Positions 48,145-56,164 of a stretch of 64,000 bases of DNA are shown one piece after another. The stretch is from assembly GCA_004561545.1 (NCBI GenBank), contig SFVK01000004.1, positions 109,996 to 173,995 of the forward strand. The letters run 5' to 3'. A model generated the notes under the pieces. It worked only from the letters and a program-made list of their open reading frames with translations. It was not told where the DNA came from and did not search any database. This DNA is from a bacterium (GTDB taxonomy: Bacteria; Bacillota; Clostridia; Oscillospirales; Ruminococcaceae). The position numbers were made by a program, and so were the translations under genes. Positions within the stretch are counted from its first letter, which is position 1, and each line of letters starts with the position of its first letter.

Positions 48145-48714
48145 ATGGGTTGGTCGTTTGGAAAGAAGGGCAACCGCAAGCACAGCAAGATCGACGCGCT
48201 CCCGCCGGAGATGAAAGCTACCGTTGAGGAAATGATCCTCGACGGTAGCGCCACATACAGCGAGATCGTGGAGTACCTGGAAAAGAACGGGTACAGCCTG
48301 AGCACGTCAAGCGTGTGCCGGTATGCCCAGGGGTATGTGGAGAGCGTTCAGGCTTTGCAGATTGCCCAGCAGAACTTCAAAAATATGCTGGAGCAGCTGG
48401 ACCGCTACCCGGACCTGGATACCACCGAGGCGCTGGTGCGCATTGCCAGCCAGAACCTGATGAACGCGCTGGCCAGCAAGAAGGACGAAGACTGGTCCAA
48501 GGTCAGCGTGGATAAGCTGATGAACCAGATCAGCGGCCTGACCCGCGCCGTTGCCTACAAGAAACGCGTGGAGCTTCAGAACAAAACCGATCTGGAGGCC
48601 GGCGCCAGCGATGTGAAGGCGATGCTGTGGAACGCTATGGCGAAGGAACGCCCCGACCTGTACAAGCAGGTATCTGGCTATCTGGACCGCAAGGTACAGG
48701 AGGGAAAGCCATGA
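48145..48714 (+). CDS. DUF3486 family protein (Mu gp27-like)
   Basis: 189 aa. N-terminal helix-turn-helix (SKIDALPPEMKATVEEMILDGSATYSEIVEYLEKNGYSLSTSSVCRY) and a helical C-terminus, as in the Mu gp27 family thought to act as small terminase or packaging factor. The stop overlaps the NusG-like start (ATGA). Here a second small-terminase-like gene exists at 49509, so its role may be split or regulatory. Confidence 0.75.
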   Translation: MGWSFGKKGNRKHSKIDALPPEMKATVEEMILDGSATYSEIVEYLEKNGYSLSTSSVCRYAQGYVESVQALQIAQQNFKNMLEQLDRYPDLDTTEALVRIASQNLMNALASKKDEDWSKVSVDKLMNQISGLTRAVAYKKRVELQNKTDLEAGASDVKAMLWNAMAKERPDLYKQVSGYLDRKVQEGKP

Positions 48715-49265
48715 TGTACGTACTGCAGGTGCTGACCGGCCGGGAAACCGAGATCTGCGGCAAGCTGCGCAGGGCCGGGATCACGGCTTACTGCCCGCAG
48801 GAACGCCGGCAGATTCGCCGCGGCGGGCGATGGCAGGAGCGGCTGTACACGCTGTACCCGTCGTATCTGTTTATCCAGGTCAATGACGTGATCCGCGTCT
48901 ACTACGCGATCCGCAAGGAAGACGGCGTGCTGTACTGGCTGGGCGCGACCAAGGGCGCGCCGGAGCCGCTGAGCGAGGACGAGGAAGCCAACATCCTGTG
49001 GCTGGCCGGGGACGGCCCGCTGCCGCCCAGCAAGGCGGTACGGCGGCCGGACGGTGAGCTGGACTTCACCAGCGGGCCGCTGAAGCGCCTGGCCGAGCTG
49101 GAGGCGCTGCGCAGCGTACTGGTCCGGGAACGGCGCGCCACGGCGGTGCTGCCGTTACATGGAATAGAACACAAGATTCGGCTCAGTTTTGAGCTTGAAC
49201 AGGAAACCGGGAGTAGTGACGGGGCTGGTTCGCCCCCCAGAGCGAAAGCGGCGGACATACTTTGA
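48711..49265 (+). CDS. NusG-family antitermination factor, LoaP-like
   Basis: 184 aa. The NGN domain is about 1-110 (YVLQVLTGRETEICGKLRRAG ... LYPSYLFIQV), the linker has PLSEDEEANILWLAGDGPLPPSKA, and a degenerate KOW domain is about 135-175 (SGPLKRLAELEALR ... RRATAVLPLHG). The linker and SGPL motif resemble the LoaP branch rather than housekeeping NusG. GAGGG precedes ATG 48711. Directly downstream are stacked RNA hairpins and an intrinsic terminator, then the packaging and head operon: exactly where a processive antiterminator would act. Confidence 0.8.
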   Translation: MMYVLQVLTGRETEICGKLRRAGITAYCPQERRQIRRGGRWQERLYTLYPSYLFIQVNDVIRVYYAIRKEDGVLYWLGATKGAPEPLSEDEEANILWLAGDGPLPPSKAVRRPDGELDFTSGPLKRLAELEALRSVLVRERRATAVLPLHGIEHKIRLSFELEQETGSSDGAGSPPRAKAADIL

Positions 49266-49419
49266 CATCCGAGGAAAAACCGCTGGTTTTGCCCCGGATG
49301 GCGAAGCATATCCCGCGGAAAATCCTGCTTCCCAGTACAATAGAGCACAGACCCCGTTTAATCGCGCCGCAGAGCCGTTTAATTTCGTTTAAGAAACGCG
49401 GGCGGCAAAACTGCCCGCG
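49266..49419 (+). promoter_or_regulatory. Structured RNA region after the NusG-like gene
   Basis: Consecutive hairpins start at the base after the stop codon: CATCCG (49266)/CGGATG (49295-49300) enclosing AAAACC/GGTTTT; GAAGCA (49303)/TGCTTC (49326-49331); and a 9-bp stem CGCGGGCGG (49397-49405)/CTGCCCGCG with CAAAA loop. CCGTTTAAT occurs twice (49354 and 49375). None but the next hairpin has a T-run. Candidate recognition element for the LoaP-like protein. TACAAT at 49336 could be an activator-dependent -10. Confidence 0.5.
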
Positions 49420-49460
49420 CACAAATACACGCGAAAACAGGCCCGTTTCTGCGGGTGCTT

Positions 49461-49489
49461 GGGCGCCGGTCCCGGCGCCCTGATTTTTT
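49461..49489 (+). terminator. Terminator before the packaging/head operon
   Basis: GGGCGCCG (49461-49468) pairs with CGGCGCCC (49473-49480), loop GTCC, followed by TGATTTTTT. It lies 20 nt before the small-terminase start, so head genes need read-through or a promoter hidden in the short gap. Confidence 0.8.
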
Positions 49490-49508
49490 GCCGAAAGGAG
49501 GCCGCTGC

Positions 49509-49814
49509 ATGAGGAGCAAAAACGCAACGATCCGCGAACTGCTGGCGGACATCCGCACGGCAGCGCAGCAGGAACAGTATAACCCCGCCGAGGATTTGAA
49601 GACCCTGCAAACGCAGTACAAGCGGCTGTCAAAGCGGGAATTTTCCCAACTGCTTGACGCCACGGTGGAAAAGTATACCGCCGGGGAGTGGTCGGCTATC
49701 CATGCGGCGCTTGTGGCAAAGGCCCGCGCCGGGGATGTGGACGCCATCCGAATGTATCGGGAAATGCAGACCAGCGGTGGCAGCAGTGAGGTGATGATCG
49801 TTGACGACCTCTAA
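49509..49814 (+). CDS. Putative small terminase subunit
   Basis: 101 aa, helical (NATIRELLADIRTAAQQEQ ... AALVAKARAGDVDAIRMYREMQ), typical of small terminase C-terminal halves. GAAAGGAGG precedes ATG 49509. Overlaps the large terminase by 14 bp. Confidence 0.65.
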   Translation: MRSKNATIRELLADIRTAAQQEQYNPAEDLKTLQTQYKRLSKREFSQLLDATVEKYTAGEWSAIHAALVAKARAGDVDAIRMYREMQTSGGSSEVMIVDDL

Positions 49815-51057
49815 AAACATGCAGACGGTGCGCCTGCGGGACGTGATTGGCCCGGCCTTTTACGAAACGCACCGCCAGATCAACAAGGGCCTCATTGATG
49901 AAGCCGTCGAGAAAGGCGGCCGCGCATCCTTAAAAAGCTCTTATGTCAGCGTTGAGGTAATCCTTCAGCTGCTCCGCCACCCGGACTGCCATGCGTTGGT
50001 CTGCCGGCAGGTGGCCGACACGCTGCGGGACAGCGTGTACGCGCAGATCCTGTGGGCCATCGACAAGCTGGGGTTAACGGAAAAGTTCCACTGCACACAA
50101 AGCCCGCTGCAATGCACCTATCTGCCCACGGGACAGCGCATTTTGTTCCGAGGCCTGGACGATACGCAGAAGATCAAGTCCATCAAGCTGCCGTTCGGCT
50201 ACATCGGCGTGTTGTGGTTTGAGGAAGCGGACCAGATCAAAGGCGGAGAGGACGCGGTGCGAAACGTGCAGCAGTCCGCGCTGCGCGGCGGCGAGTTCGG
50301 CCTGACCTTTATCAGCTTCAACCCGCCAGCCGCGGCGCGGAACTGGGCAAACAAGTATGCGCTGGCCCAGCGCCCCGGCAAGCGGGTCCACCACAGCAGC
50401 TACCTGGAAGCCCCGCCCGAATGGCTGGGGCCTAAATTTTTGGCCCAGGCCGAGTACATCAAAGAGACAAAACCCACCAAGTACCGCCACGAGTACCTGG
50501 GCGAAGCTGTGGGCAACGGCACCCAGGTGTTTGACAACATCCGGCTGGAGGAGCTGAGCAACAAGCGCATCCGCAGTTTCGGGGATGCGCTGAACGGCGT
50601 GGACTGGGGCTGGTACCCGGACCCGTGGGCTTACAATCGCTGCTGGTATGATGCCGGACGGCGAACGCTGTACATCTTTGATGAACTGACCAGGCTGAAA
50701 ACCAACAACCAGGAGACCGCCAGGCTGGTGCTGGGGCGGATCGAACGCTGGGAGACAGTGACCGCCGACAGTGCCGAGATGAAAAGCTGCGGCGACTATC
50801 GGGACGCCGGTATCCGCTGCCGCGAGGCGGTCAAGGGTCCCGGCAGCGTGCGGGAATCCATGAAATGGCTGCAGGGCCTGACGGCCATCGTCATCGACCC
50901 CAAGCGATGCCCCGACACCGCCAAGGAATTCACCGAATATGAATACGAGACCGGAAAGGACGGCGAGGTGCTGCCTGGATATGTGGACGCCGACAACCAC
51001 CACATCGACGCAGTGCGCTACGCCACCAACCGGCTGTGGCTGAGGAGGGGCACCTGA
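49801..51057 (+). CDS. Terminase large subunit, PBSX type
   Basis: 418-aa packaging motor. An atypical Walker A region (KGGRASLKSSYVSVEV), Walker B with catalytic Glu (IGVLWFEEADQI), coupling motif (FISFNPP) and C-terminal RNase H-like nuclease (VDWGWYPDPWAY, ADSAEMKS, DADNHHIDAVRYA) fit the PBSX/SPP1-like branch, not the Mu TerL. TTG 49801 is used because GAGGTGA lies 6 nt upstream; ATG 49819 has no such signal. Confidence 0.9.
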   Translation: MTTSKNMQTVRLRDVIGPAFYETHRQINKGLIDEAVEKGGRASLKSSYVSVEVILQLLRHPDCHALVCRQVADTLRDSVYAQILWAIDKLGLTEKFHCTQSPLQCTYLPTGQRILFRGLDDTQKIKSIKLPFGYIGVLWFEEADQIKGGEDAVRNVQQSALRGGEFGLTFISFNPPAAARNWANKYALAQRPGKRVHHSSYLEAPPEWLGPKFLAQAEYIKETKPTKYRHEYLGEAVGNGTQVFDNIRLEELSNKRIRSFGDALNGVDWGWYPDPWAYNRCWYDAGRRTLYIFDELTRLKTNNQETARLVLGRIERWETVTADSAEMKSCGDYRDAGIRCREAVKGPGSVRESMKWLQGLTAIVIDPKRCPDTAKEFTEYEYETGKDGEVLPGYVDADNHHIDAVRYATNRLWLRRGT

Positions 51058-51227
51058 TGAAGCTGAAGCACTGGTTTATCGAGACGTTCCTGGCGCCGTT
51101 CGCCCAGGCGGCATTGCGGCAGGAAAACCAGGAATTGCGGGAAGAGCTGACCCGGCTGCAGATCCAGCTGTGCCGCCGCGCCGATCCGCTCCTGTGGATG
51201 GAGCATGAGCACGGCGAAGATCTGTGA
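51057..51227 (+). CDS. Small coiled-coil protein, paralogue A
   Basis: 56 aa. KHWFIETFLAPFAQAALRQE followed by a heptad stretch. Starts on the last base of the terminase stop. Clearly similar in pattern to the next ORF (51244), so a tandem duplication. Role unknown. Confidence 0.5.
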   Translation: MKLKHWFIETFLAPFAQAALRQENQELREELTRLQIQLCRRADPLLWMEHEHGEDL

Positions 51228-51243
51228 CGCGGGAGGGGGTACC

Positions 51244-51459
51244 ATGAATCAATTCAAAAAGTGGCTGGTGGAGAACTTCCTCCCGCGGTATGCGAAGGAA
51301 AGCCTGATCGAAGAAAATGACCGGCTGAGGCAGGAATTGCAGGAGGCCCGGCGACAAGCTGATGAGATTCAGCAGTATGCAGCCGGGCTGGAGTACGCCC
51401 TGCGCCACATGCCGGGTGTGGTGGTGCACAACCATGAAAGTAAAAATCGCGATCCCTGA
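51244..51459 (+). CDS. Small coiled-coil protein, paralogue B
   Basis: 71 aa, FKKWLVENFLPRYAKESLIE followed by heptads, parallel to paralogue A in the hydrophobic residues and the EN..LR.EL core. GGGAGGG precedes ATG 51244. Function unknown. Confidence 0.5.
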   Translation: MNQFKKWLVENFLPRYAKESLIEENDRLRQELQEARRQADEIQQYAAGLEYALRHMPGVVVHNHESKNRDP

Positions 51460-51601
51460 TTGCAGGGGCTGTCCCTGGCAAAACGGCAGCGACATTTGTC
51501 TGCTGCCGCGGTGTTTCAGGCGCTTGATGGAAGAAATGAAGATCGGAGGTGAGGGCGATGGGAGCGTTTCTGAGGGCGCTGGCCAACAGCGGCGCGAGTA
51601 A
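51434..51601 (+). CDS. Small cysteine-rich protein
   Basis: 55 aa from ATG 51434. CRGCPWQNGSDICLLPRC contains CxxC and two more cysteines, suggesting a small zinc or disulfide knuckle. Overlaps paralogue B and the portal gene start, and has only a weak Shine-Dalgarno, so expression is uncertain. Confidence 0.4.
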   Translation: MKVKIAIPDCRGCPWQNGSDICLLPRCFRRLMEEMKIGGEGDGSVSEGAGQQRRE

Positions 51602-52964
51602 TATCCAGGAAGCCCTGGGGCTGCCGGACATTACCAGCACGGAGATGCTGGACGCCATTGACACGTGGTTTGCCGACTGGTTCGCCCGCGCCCCGTCCAA
51701 AGAGCTGGGCGAGGACCCGTGCCAGCGCCTGCCCTATGCCATCGTGAACAAGCTGTGCAAGGCGACCTTTGCCGAGTATGACAGTGGCCTACACGATACC
51801 GAGACGCCCAAACTGCAATGGATGGACGGCGTCCGCACCGCCTGCGATAAGGTGCGGCGGCTGGCCATGCAGTGGGCCATGGTGGGCGGTGAGGCATTTT
51901 TGAAGCCCGTCATCCTGCAAAACGGCGGACTGAGCTGGCAGGTGATCCGGCGGGATCACTGGAGCGTGCTGGGCAAGCTGCCGGACGGGCAGATCACCGA
52001 CATGGCGACCTGCGAGAAATCGGTCATTGCCGACCGGGAATATTACACGCTGGTGGAGCGGCGCACGGCGGGGCCGGACGGCCGCCTGACCGTCCGCAAC
52101 CGGCTGTATCTGTCCAGCAGCGCCAACACGTTGGGGCAGCGGGTGCCGCTGCAGAGCCTGGCACAGTATGAGAATCTGCAGCCCGAATACACCTACGTTA
52201 CCCCCATCGACGGCGTGGGGCTCGTACATATTAAAATGCCCTTTGCCAATACGGTGGATGGTTCCACCGACGGCGTGTCTGTCTATGACCCGGCGCTGGG
52301 CCTGATTCACAACATCAACGCGAACGAATACCAGCTCGACCGGGAATTTGAACTAGGGCGGATGCGGATCGCGGTCAGTGCGGATCTGCTGCAGACAACG
52401 GGCGCAGACGGCTTGTACTGCAAACGGCTGCGGGATGACCTGTTTGTTGGCCTGGACGGGAGTGAAGCGAACCTTGGCGTCACAGCGTTCGCGCCCTCCC
52501 TGCGCCATGAAAGCTACGAGACACGCCGCCAGGGGTACCTGAAGGCCGTGGAAAACCTGCTGGGGATCAAGCGCGGCATTTTAAGCGACGCCGAGGCCGT
52601 GAGCAAGACGGCGACCGAGATCAATTCCAGCGCCGGGGATTACAGCCTCAGCATCATCGACTTCCAGACCTTGTGGTACGACGCGTTACAGGATGCGCTG
52701 CGCCTGGCCGACCAGATCGGCCGCGCTTACAATCTGTGCGGCAGTGAAGCCTGGGACCCGGAGATGCTGACCGTGACCTGGGGCAACGGCGTCTTGTATG
52801 ACGCTGACGCGGAATGGACCGAGCGCAAAGAGATGGTGCAGATGGGCCTGCTGAAGCCGGAGCTGGCGCTGGCTTGGAAATATGACCTGCCCGCCGAGAC
52901 TGAGGCCGACCTGGCCTTCATCCGGCAGAAATATATGCCGGAGCTGGCGGATCTGGAAAGGTAA
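51558..52964 (+). CDS. Portal protein, SPP1 gp6-like
   Basis: 468-aa portal that forms the head vertex ring. The sequence carries typical blocks (FADWFARAPSKE, MQWAMVGGEAFLKPVI, RRDHWSVLGKLPDGQI, SVYDPALGLIHNIN, AVSKTATEINSSAGDYSLSIIDFQ). GGAGGTGA is 5 nt before ATG 51558. It lies between terminase and minor head protein as in SPP1-like phages. Confidence 0.88.
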   Translation: MGAFLRALANSGASNIQEALGLPDITSTEMLDAIDTWFADWFARAPSKELGEDPCQRLPYAIVNKLCKATFAEYDSGLHDTETPKLQWMDGVRTACDKVRRLAMQWAMVGGEAFLKPVILQNGGLSWQVIRRDHWSVLGKLPDGQITDMATCEKSVIADREYYTLVERRTAGPDGRLTVRNRLYLSSSANTLGQRVPLQSLAQYENLQPEYTYVTPIDGVGLVHIKMPFANTVDGSTDGVSVYDPALGLIHNINANEYQLDREFELGRMRIAVSADLLQTTGADGLYCKRLRDDLFVGLDGSEANLGVTAFAPSLRHESYETRRQGYLKAVENLLGIKRGILSDAEAVSKTATEINSSAGDYSLSIIDFQTLWYDALQDALRLADQIGRAYNLCGSEAWDPEMLTVTWGNGVLYDADAEWTERKEMVQMGLLKPELALAWKYDLPAETEADLAFIRQKYMPELADLER

Positions 52965-52973
52965 GGTGCAGCC

Positions 52974-53222
52974 ATGTGTGACGGACTCGTTATTGATCTG
53001 ACCGGCGTATCGTTCCAGGAACTTGCACCGTCCTGTTACCGGGAAGAACTCAATCTCACTACGGGCGTCATCCGTGCAAAGGTGGTGGATACCAATGACC
53101 AGCGCCCAACGCGACGGGCTGAAGGATGCCGCCCTCGCCCTGACCGAGCCTATGATCGACGACCTGGTCAAAGACATCAGCCGCCGTATCAAAGGCGCCG
53201 GCGCCATCACCGACACCGCTGA
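52974..53222 (+). CDS. Small ORF overlapping the minor head gene
   Basis: 82-aa frame. The first 42 residues (MCDGLVIDLTGVSFQELAPS and following) look protein-like, the rest is an Arg/Pro-rich product of the overlapping frame. The start has only a moderate Shine-Dalgarno (AAGGTG). Could be a short gene of which only the first half matters, or chance. Confidence 0.35.
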   Translation: MCDGLVIDLTGVSFQELAPSCYREELNLTTGVIRAKVVDTNDQRPTRRAEGCRPRPDRAYDRRPGQRHQPPYQRRRRHHRHR

Positions 53223-54792
53223 ATACCAGATCTACCGCGCCCAGGCACTGGGCGCCAGCAAAAAAGAGGTCGAGCGGCAGGTCGCGGAGCAGCTGAAGCT
53301 GCAGGAGGAAGTTATCAGCAGCCTGTTTGAGTATGTCCTGGACAAAAGCCTGGCGTATGAGGATAACGGCAGCCTGCAGCAGATGGCCGACGCCTATGCC
53401 GAGATGACCAAAAGCAAAACAGCCGAGATGCTGCAGACCCTGTGGGGAACGGCACCGGACGGCCAGGTGCTTCCGCTGCAGGATGCATACGCCAGGGCGC
53501 TGGATTTTGCCTTCCGGGAGACGGCAACCGGCGGGCTGGACATGGAAACGGCAATCCGCCGCGCCGTCACGCCGCTTGCCAAGCGCGGCCTTCGCACCAT
53601 AGAGCAGAAATCCGGCCGGAGCATCGGCATTGAGTACGCCTGCCGGCGGTACATCATGGACCAGCTTGGCGCGCTGGACGATGAAGTCCAGAAAGCCAAC
53701 CATGACAGGATGGGGTGTGACGGCTGGGAAATCAGCGCCCATGCTGCCTGTGCGCCGGACCATGAGCCGATCCAGGGCCGCCAGTACAGCGATGCGGAGT
53801 ATGAGCAGCTGAACAACAGCCTGCAGCGGCGCATCGGCCACCTGAACTGCGGCCATACGGCCAGCCCGATTATTCTGGGCGTGAACGCGCCGCAGTACAC
53901 CGAGGCTGAGCTGAAGCAGTTTGCCAAGGACAACGAGAAAGGCATCACCTACAACGGCAAGCATTACACGCTGTACCAGGCCGGGCAGGAGCAGGCCACC
54001 ATGGAAAACGCCATCCGCAACCTGCGCCGGCAGATTCTGGCCGATGAAGAGACCAAAAGTCCGGACCTGCAAAAGCACCAGATCCGGCTGCGGGTGCTGC
54101 AGAGCGAGTACACCAAATTCTGCAAGGCGGCGAATCTGCCGACCCGAAACGAGCGGCTGCAGGTGGCCGGTTTCGGCCGCAGTCAGGCCAGCAAGGCTGT
54201 GTGGACGTACCGGCGCAGCAAGGTGTCAGACGTACAGATCCAGGGGCATACGCTGTACAGCGTCACGGAGGAGCGGATCAGCGCGATCCCCGCCCCGTCT
54301 TTCCGTGGACTGACCAATAAGGCCAACGGAAAGGCCCAGGGATATGCGCGTGAACTGCTGCGTAAAGTCCAGAATAAGGCTCTGGGTACGGAGGCCATTG
54401 TGGACTTTACGGCAGACGGTTATGTGCGGTACAGCGTTGGGGCAAGCGGGAAAATGCAGGTGGCATCCCCGGAGCTTTCGGTGCCCTACTACTCTTTACA
54501 TAACCACGCCAGCAATGATATACTGAGTCCAGAGGATGTCCAGCGGCTTATCAAGTACCCGAACATGAAAGGCGTTGGGGCCGTGGGACACGCCGGTGCC
54601 TTGTATACCTGTGAGAAGGTGTACGGGTATAACTTGGAACGGGCACGCAATTGGTTCAAATCACTTAAGCAAAAATACCCGCTGTACAAGGGAAACACTG
54701 ATGATTTGGAAGAGGCTTTGGCCCAGCGTGTTGCGTTTGCCGAGGAACTGCGAAGGGACGGTGTGAAGTATGGGCTCATATTTTCAGGATAA
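53095..54792 (+). CDS. Minor head protein with C-terminal JAB/RadC-like domain
   Basis: 565 aa. Residues 1-390 match the phage minor capsid 2 / SPP1 gp7-like family (helical start, CDGWEISAHAACAPDHEPIQG, RRIGHLNCGHTASPI). Residues about 420-540 form an extra domain: E433, then H469-N-H471, S478 and D481 in SLHNHASNDILSPED, close to the JAMM/RadC pattern HxH-x10-D but one residue shorter. Such C-terminal domains on MuF-type head proteins are known as injected polymorphic toxins or effectors. ATG 53095 after AGGTGG. The next gene overlaps by 23 bp. Confidence 0.82.
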   Translation: MTSAQRDGLKDAALALTEPMIDDLVKDISRRIKGAGAITDTAEYQIYRAQALGASKKEVERQVAEQLKLQEEVISSLFEYVLDKSLAYEDNGSLQQMADAYAEMTKSKTAEMLQTLWGTAPDGQVLPLQDAYARALDFAFRETATGGLDMETAIRRAVTPLAKRGLRTIEQKSGRSIGIEYACRRYIMDQLGALDDEVQKANHDRMGCDGWEISAHAACAPDHEPIQGRQYSDAEYEQLNNSLQRRIGHLNCGHTASPIILGVNAPQYTEAELKQFAKDNEKGITYNGKHYTLYQAGQEQATMENAIRNLRRQILADEETKSPDLQKHQIRLRVLQSEYTKFCKAANLPTRNERLQVAGFGRSQASKAVWTYRRSKVSDVQIQGHTLYSVTEERISAIPAPSFRGLTNKANGKAQGYARELLRKVQNKALGTEAIVDFTADGYVRYSVGASGKMQVASPELSVPYYSLHNHASNDILSPEDVQRLIKYPNMKGVGAVGHAGALYTCEKVYGYNLERARNWFKSLKQKYPLYKGNTDDLEEALAQRVAFAEELRRDGVKYGLIFSG

Positions 54793-55078
54793 TCCGCCAA
54801 CGGCGGAAGAACTTGCCGAGTGGCGGAAAGACCTTGCCGCTGCGTGGCCTTATACAGAGGACGACCCGGAACCGTTGTATTTTGACTGGATTCCCGATCC
54901 CGCCCGCAGTGATGCGACCGATGCCATGTATTTGCTGAAAGCATCTGGCAACTGGACCGAGGCGGACGAGCAGATCGCTTTTGATCCCAGCAAACCGCCG
55001 CCCAGGCCGCTGGAGGAGCTGGAGGCGGAACACGATGCCCGTATCAAACGCTGGCTGGAAGGCGCAAAGCCTTTGTAA
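54770..55078 (+). CDS. Small acidic protein, candidate immunity protein
   Basis: 102-aa strongly acidic protein (TAEELAEWRKDLAAAWPYTEDDPEPLYFDWIPDP). Its start overlaps the end of the JAB-domain head protein by 23 bp, the usual position of a toxin-specific immunity gene. No family recognised; the immunity role is inferred from position and charge. Confidence 0.6.
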   Translation: MGSYFQDNPPTAEELAEWRKDLAAAWPYTEDDPEPLYFDWIPDPARSDATDAMYLLKASGNWTEADEQIAFDPSKPPPRPLEELEAEHDARIKRWLEGAKPL

Positions 55079-55149
55079 AGCGTTTTCAAGACAGTAAATT
55101 ACCAGTCGTGAGATGCTGAACTTTATGATTTTATAGAGGGGCTGTTCAA

Positions 55150-55353
55150 ATGACAAAAGAAGAAGCTATGCAGACAACAGATGACAAAATGTTGTTTGAA
55201 GCAATGAAAGCCGACCCTGCACTTCTTCAGGATAGCGAAGTGCGCAGCCATTTTAATAAAATCACTTATGAAAATTTCGTGGCATCCATCGAGAAATCCG
55301 GCCAAAAGTATGACCCCGATATCCACTACGACTTCCGAAAAAAGGACCCGTAA
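55150..55353 (+). CDS. Small acidic protein, unknown function
   Basis: 67 aa (DDKMLFEAMKADPALLQDSEVRSHFNKITYENFVASIEK). AT-rich codon use against its neighbours. GAGGGG before ATG 55150. It is the second small gene after the JAB-domain protein and ends just before a terminator, so it is part of the same inserted block. Confidence 0.6.
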   Translation: MTKEEAMQTTDDKMLFEAMKADPALLQDSEVRSHFNKITYENFVASIEKSGQKYDPDIHYDFRKKDP

Positions 55354-55373
55354 ACACGTTTCAAACACCGTTT

Positions 55374-55399
55374 GCACCGCATTTAAGCGGTGCTTTTTT
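55374..55399 (+). terminator. Intrinsic terminator inside the head operon
   Basis: GCACCGC (55374-55380), loop ATTTAA, GCGGTGC (55387-55393), then TTTTTT. It closes the block of small genes after the minor head protein. Confidence 0.75.
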
Positions 55400-55432
55400 G
55401 ATGCCTAGATTTCCCCTCAGGAGGCCATGACC

Positions 55433-55651
55433 ATGATATTTCGCCCGCATCCGCCGCCCCGGCCGGTAAAGCGACGCCGGCACCGGCCCCGCGACAAACT
55501 GAATCACCGGAACCCCCGCCCCTCTTATGAAGGGGCGTTTGTTGTATCCGAAACCAACACACAACCACAAGGAGGAGCTTATGCTCGAATGGCTGAAAGA
55601 CATCCTCGGCGACGGTTACACCGAGGAGATCGACAAACAGGTCAGCGATGA
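55433..55651 (+). CDS. Small basic ORF
   Basis: 72-aa frame beginning MIFRPHPPPRPVKRRRHRPR. Strong AGGAGG 8 nt upstream argues that it is translated, but its 3' third overlaps the scaffold gene in another frame and it spans a terminator hairpin. A short translated leader is the alternative. Confidence 0.3.
   Translation: MIFRPHPPPRPVKRRRHRPRDKLNHRNPRPSYEGAFVVSETNTQPQGGAYARMAERHPRRRLHRGDRQTGQR
55517..55545 (+). terminator. Second hairpin-T element before the scaffold gene
   Basis: CGCCCCT (55517-55523), loop CTTATGA, AGGGGCG (55531-55537), then TTTGTTGT. It lies 120 bp after the previous terminator and 35 bp before the scaffold start. Confidence 0.55.
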
Positions 55652-56150
55652 AATCGGCAAGGCATATGCGCCGCGTGCGGATCTCGACAGTGCGAACGAG
55701 GCCAAGGCGGCCGCCGAAGCGCAGCTGGCCGACGCAAACAAGACCATTGCCGGCTACAAGGATATGGACATCGACGCGATCCGCCAGTCCGCCGCCGACT
55801 GGCAGGCCAAGGCGGAGCAGGCGCAGAAGGATGCCGATGCCCGCGTGGCCGCCGTGCAGTTTGACGCGCGGCTGGACGGCGCCATCGGCAAGCGGCGCGG
55901 CCGCAGCCCCAAGGCCATCAAGGCGCTGCTGGATATGGACGCCCTGCGCGGCAGCAAGAACCAGGACCAGGACATCGACGCCGCCCTGGATGCGCTGCAG
56001 AAGGACAGCGGGTATCTGTTTGAGCCGGTGGAGACCCCGCCGCCCTATGCGGCCGGGACAGGCACCGCTGCTGTCCGCCAGACCACCAACCGCGATGTGG
56101 CCATGCGCCGTGCGATGGGCCTGCCTGACAAGGCGGCCGACCAGAAATAA
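55581..56150 (+). CDS. Scaffolding protein, GP20 type
   Basis: 189 aa. MLEWLKDILGDGYTEEIDKQ is typical of the phage GP20 family; a long coiled coil follows (about 25-95), then a C-terminal part likely binding capsid. AAGGAGGAGC precedes ATG 55581. The capsid gene is 14 bp downstream. Confidence 0.82.
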   Translation: MLEWLKDILGDGYTEEIDKQVSDEIGKAYAPRADLDSANEAKAAAEAQLADANKTIAGYKDMDIDAIRQSAADWQAKAEQAQKDADARVAAVQFDARLDGAIGKRRGRSPKAIKALLDMDALRGSKNQDQDIDAALDALQKDSGYLFEPVETPPPYAAGTGTAAVRQTTNRDVAMRRAMGLPDKAADQK

Positions 56151-56164
56151 GGAGGAAAAAACCT

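Noticed and set aside
49189..49392. Coding ORF in the region after the NusG-like gene
   Set aside because: The frames here overlap the hairpin array, have no Shine-Dalgarno, and vary in phase; RNA structure explains the region better.
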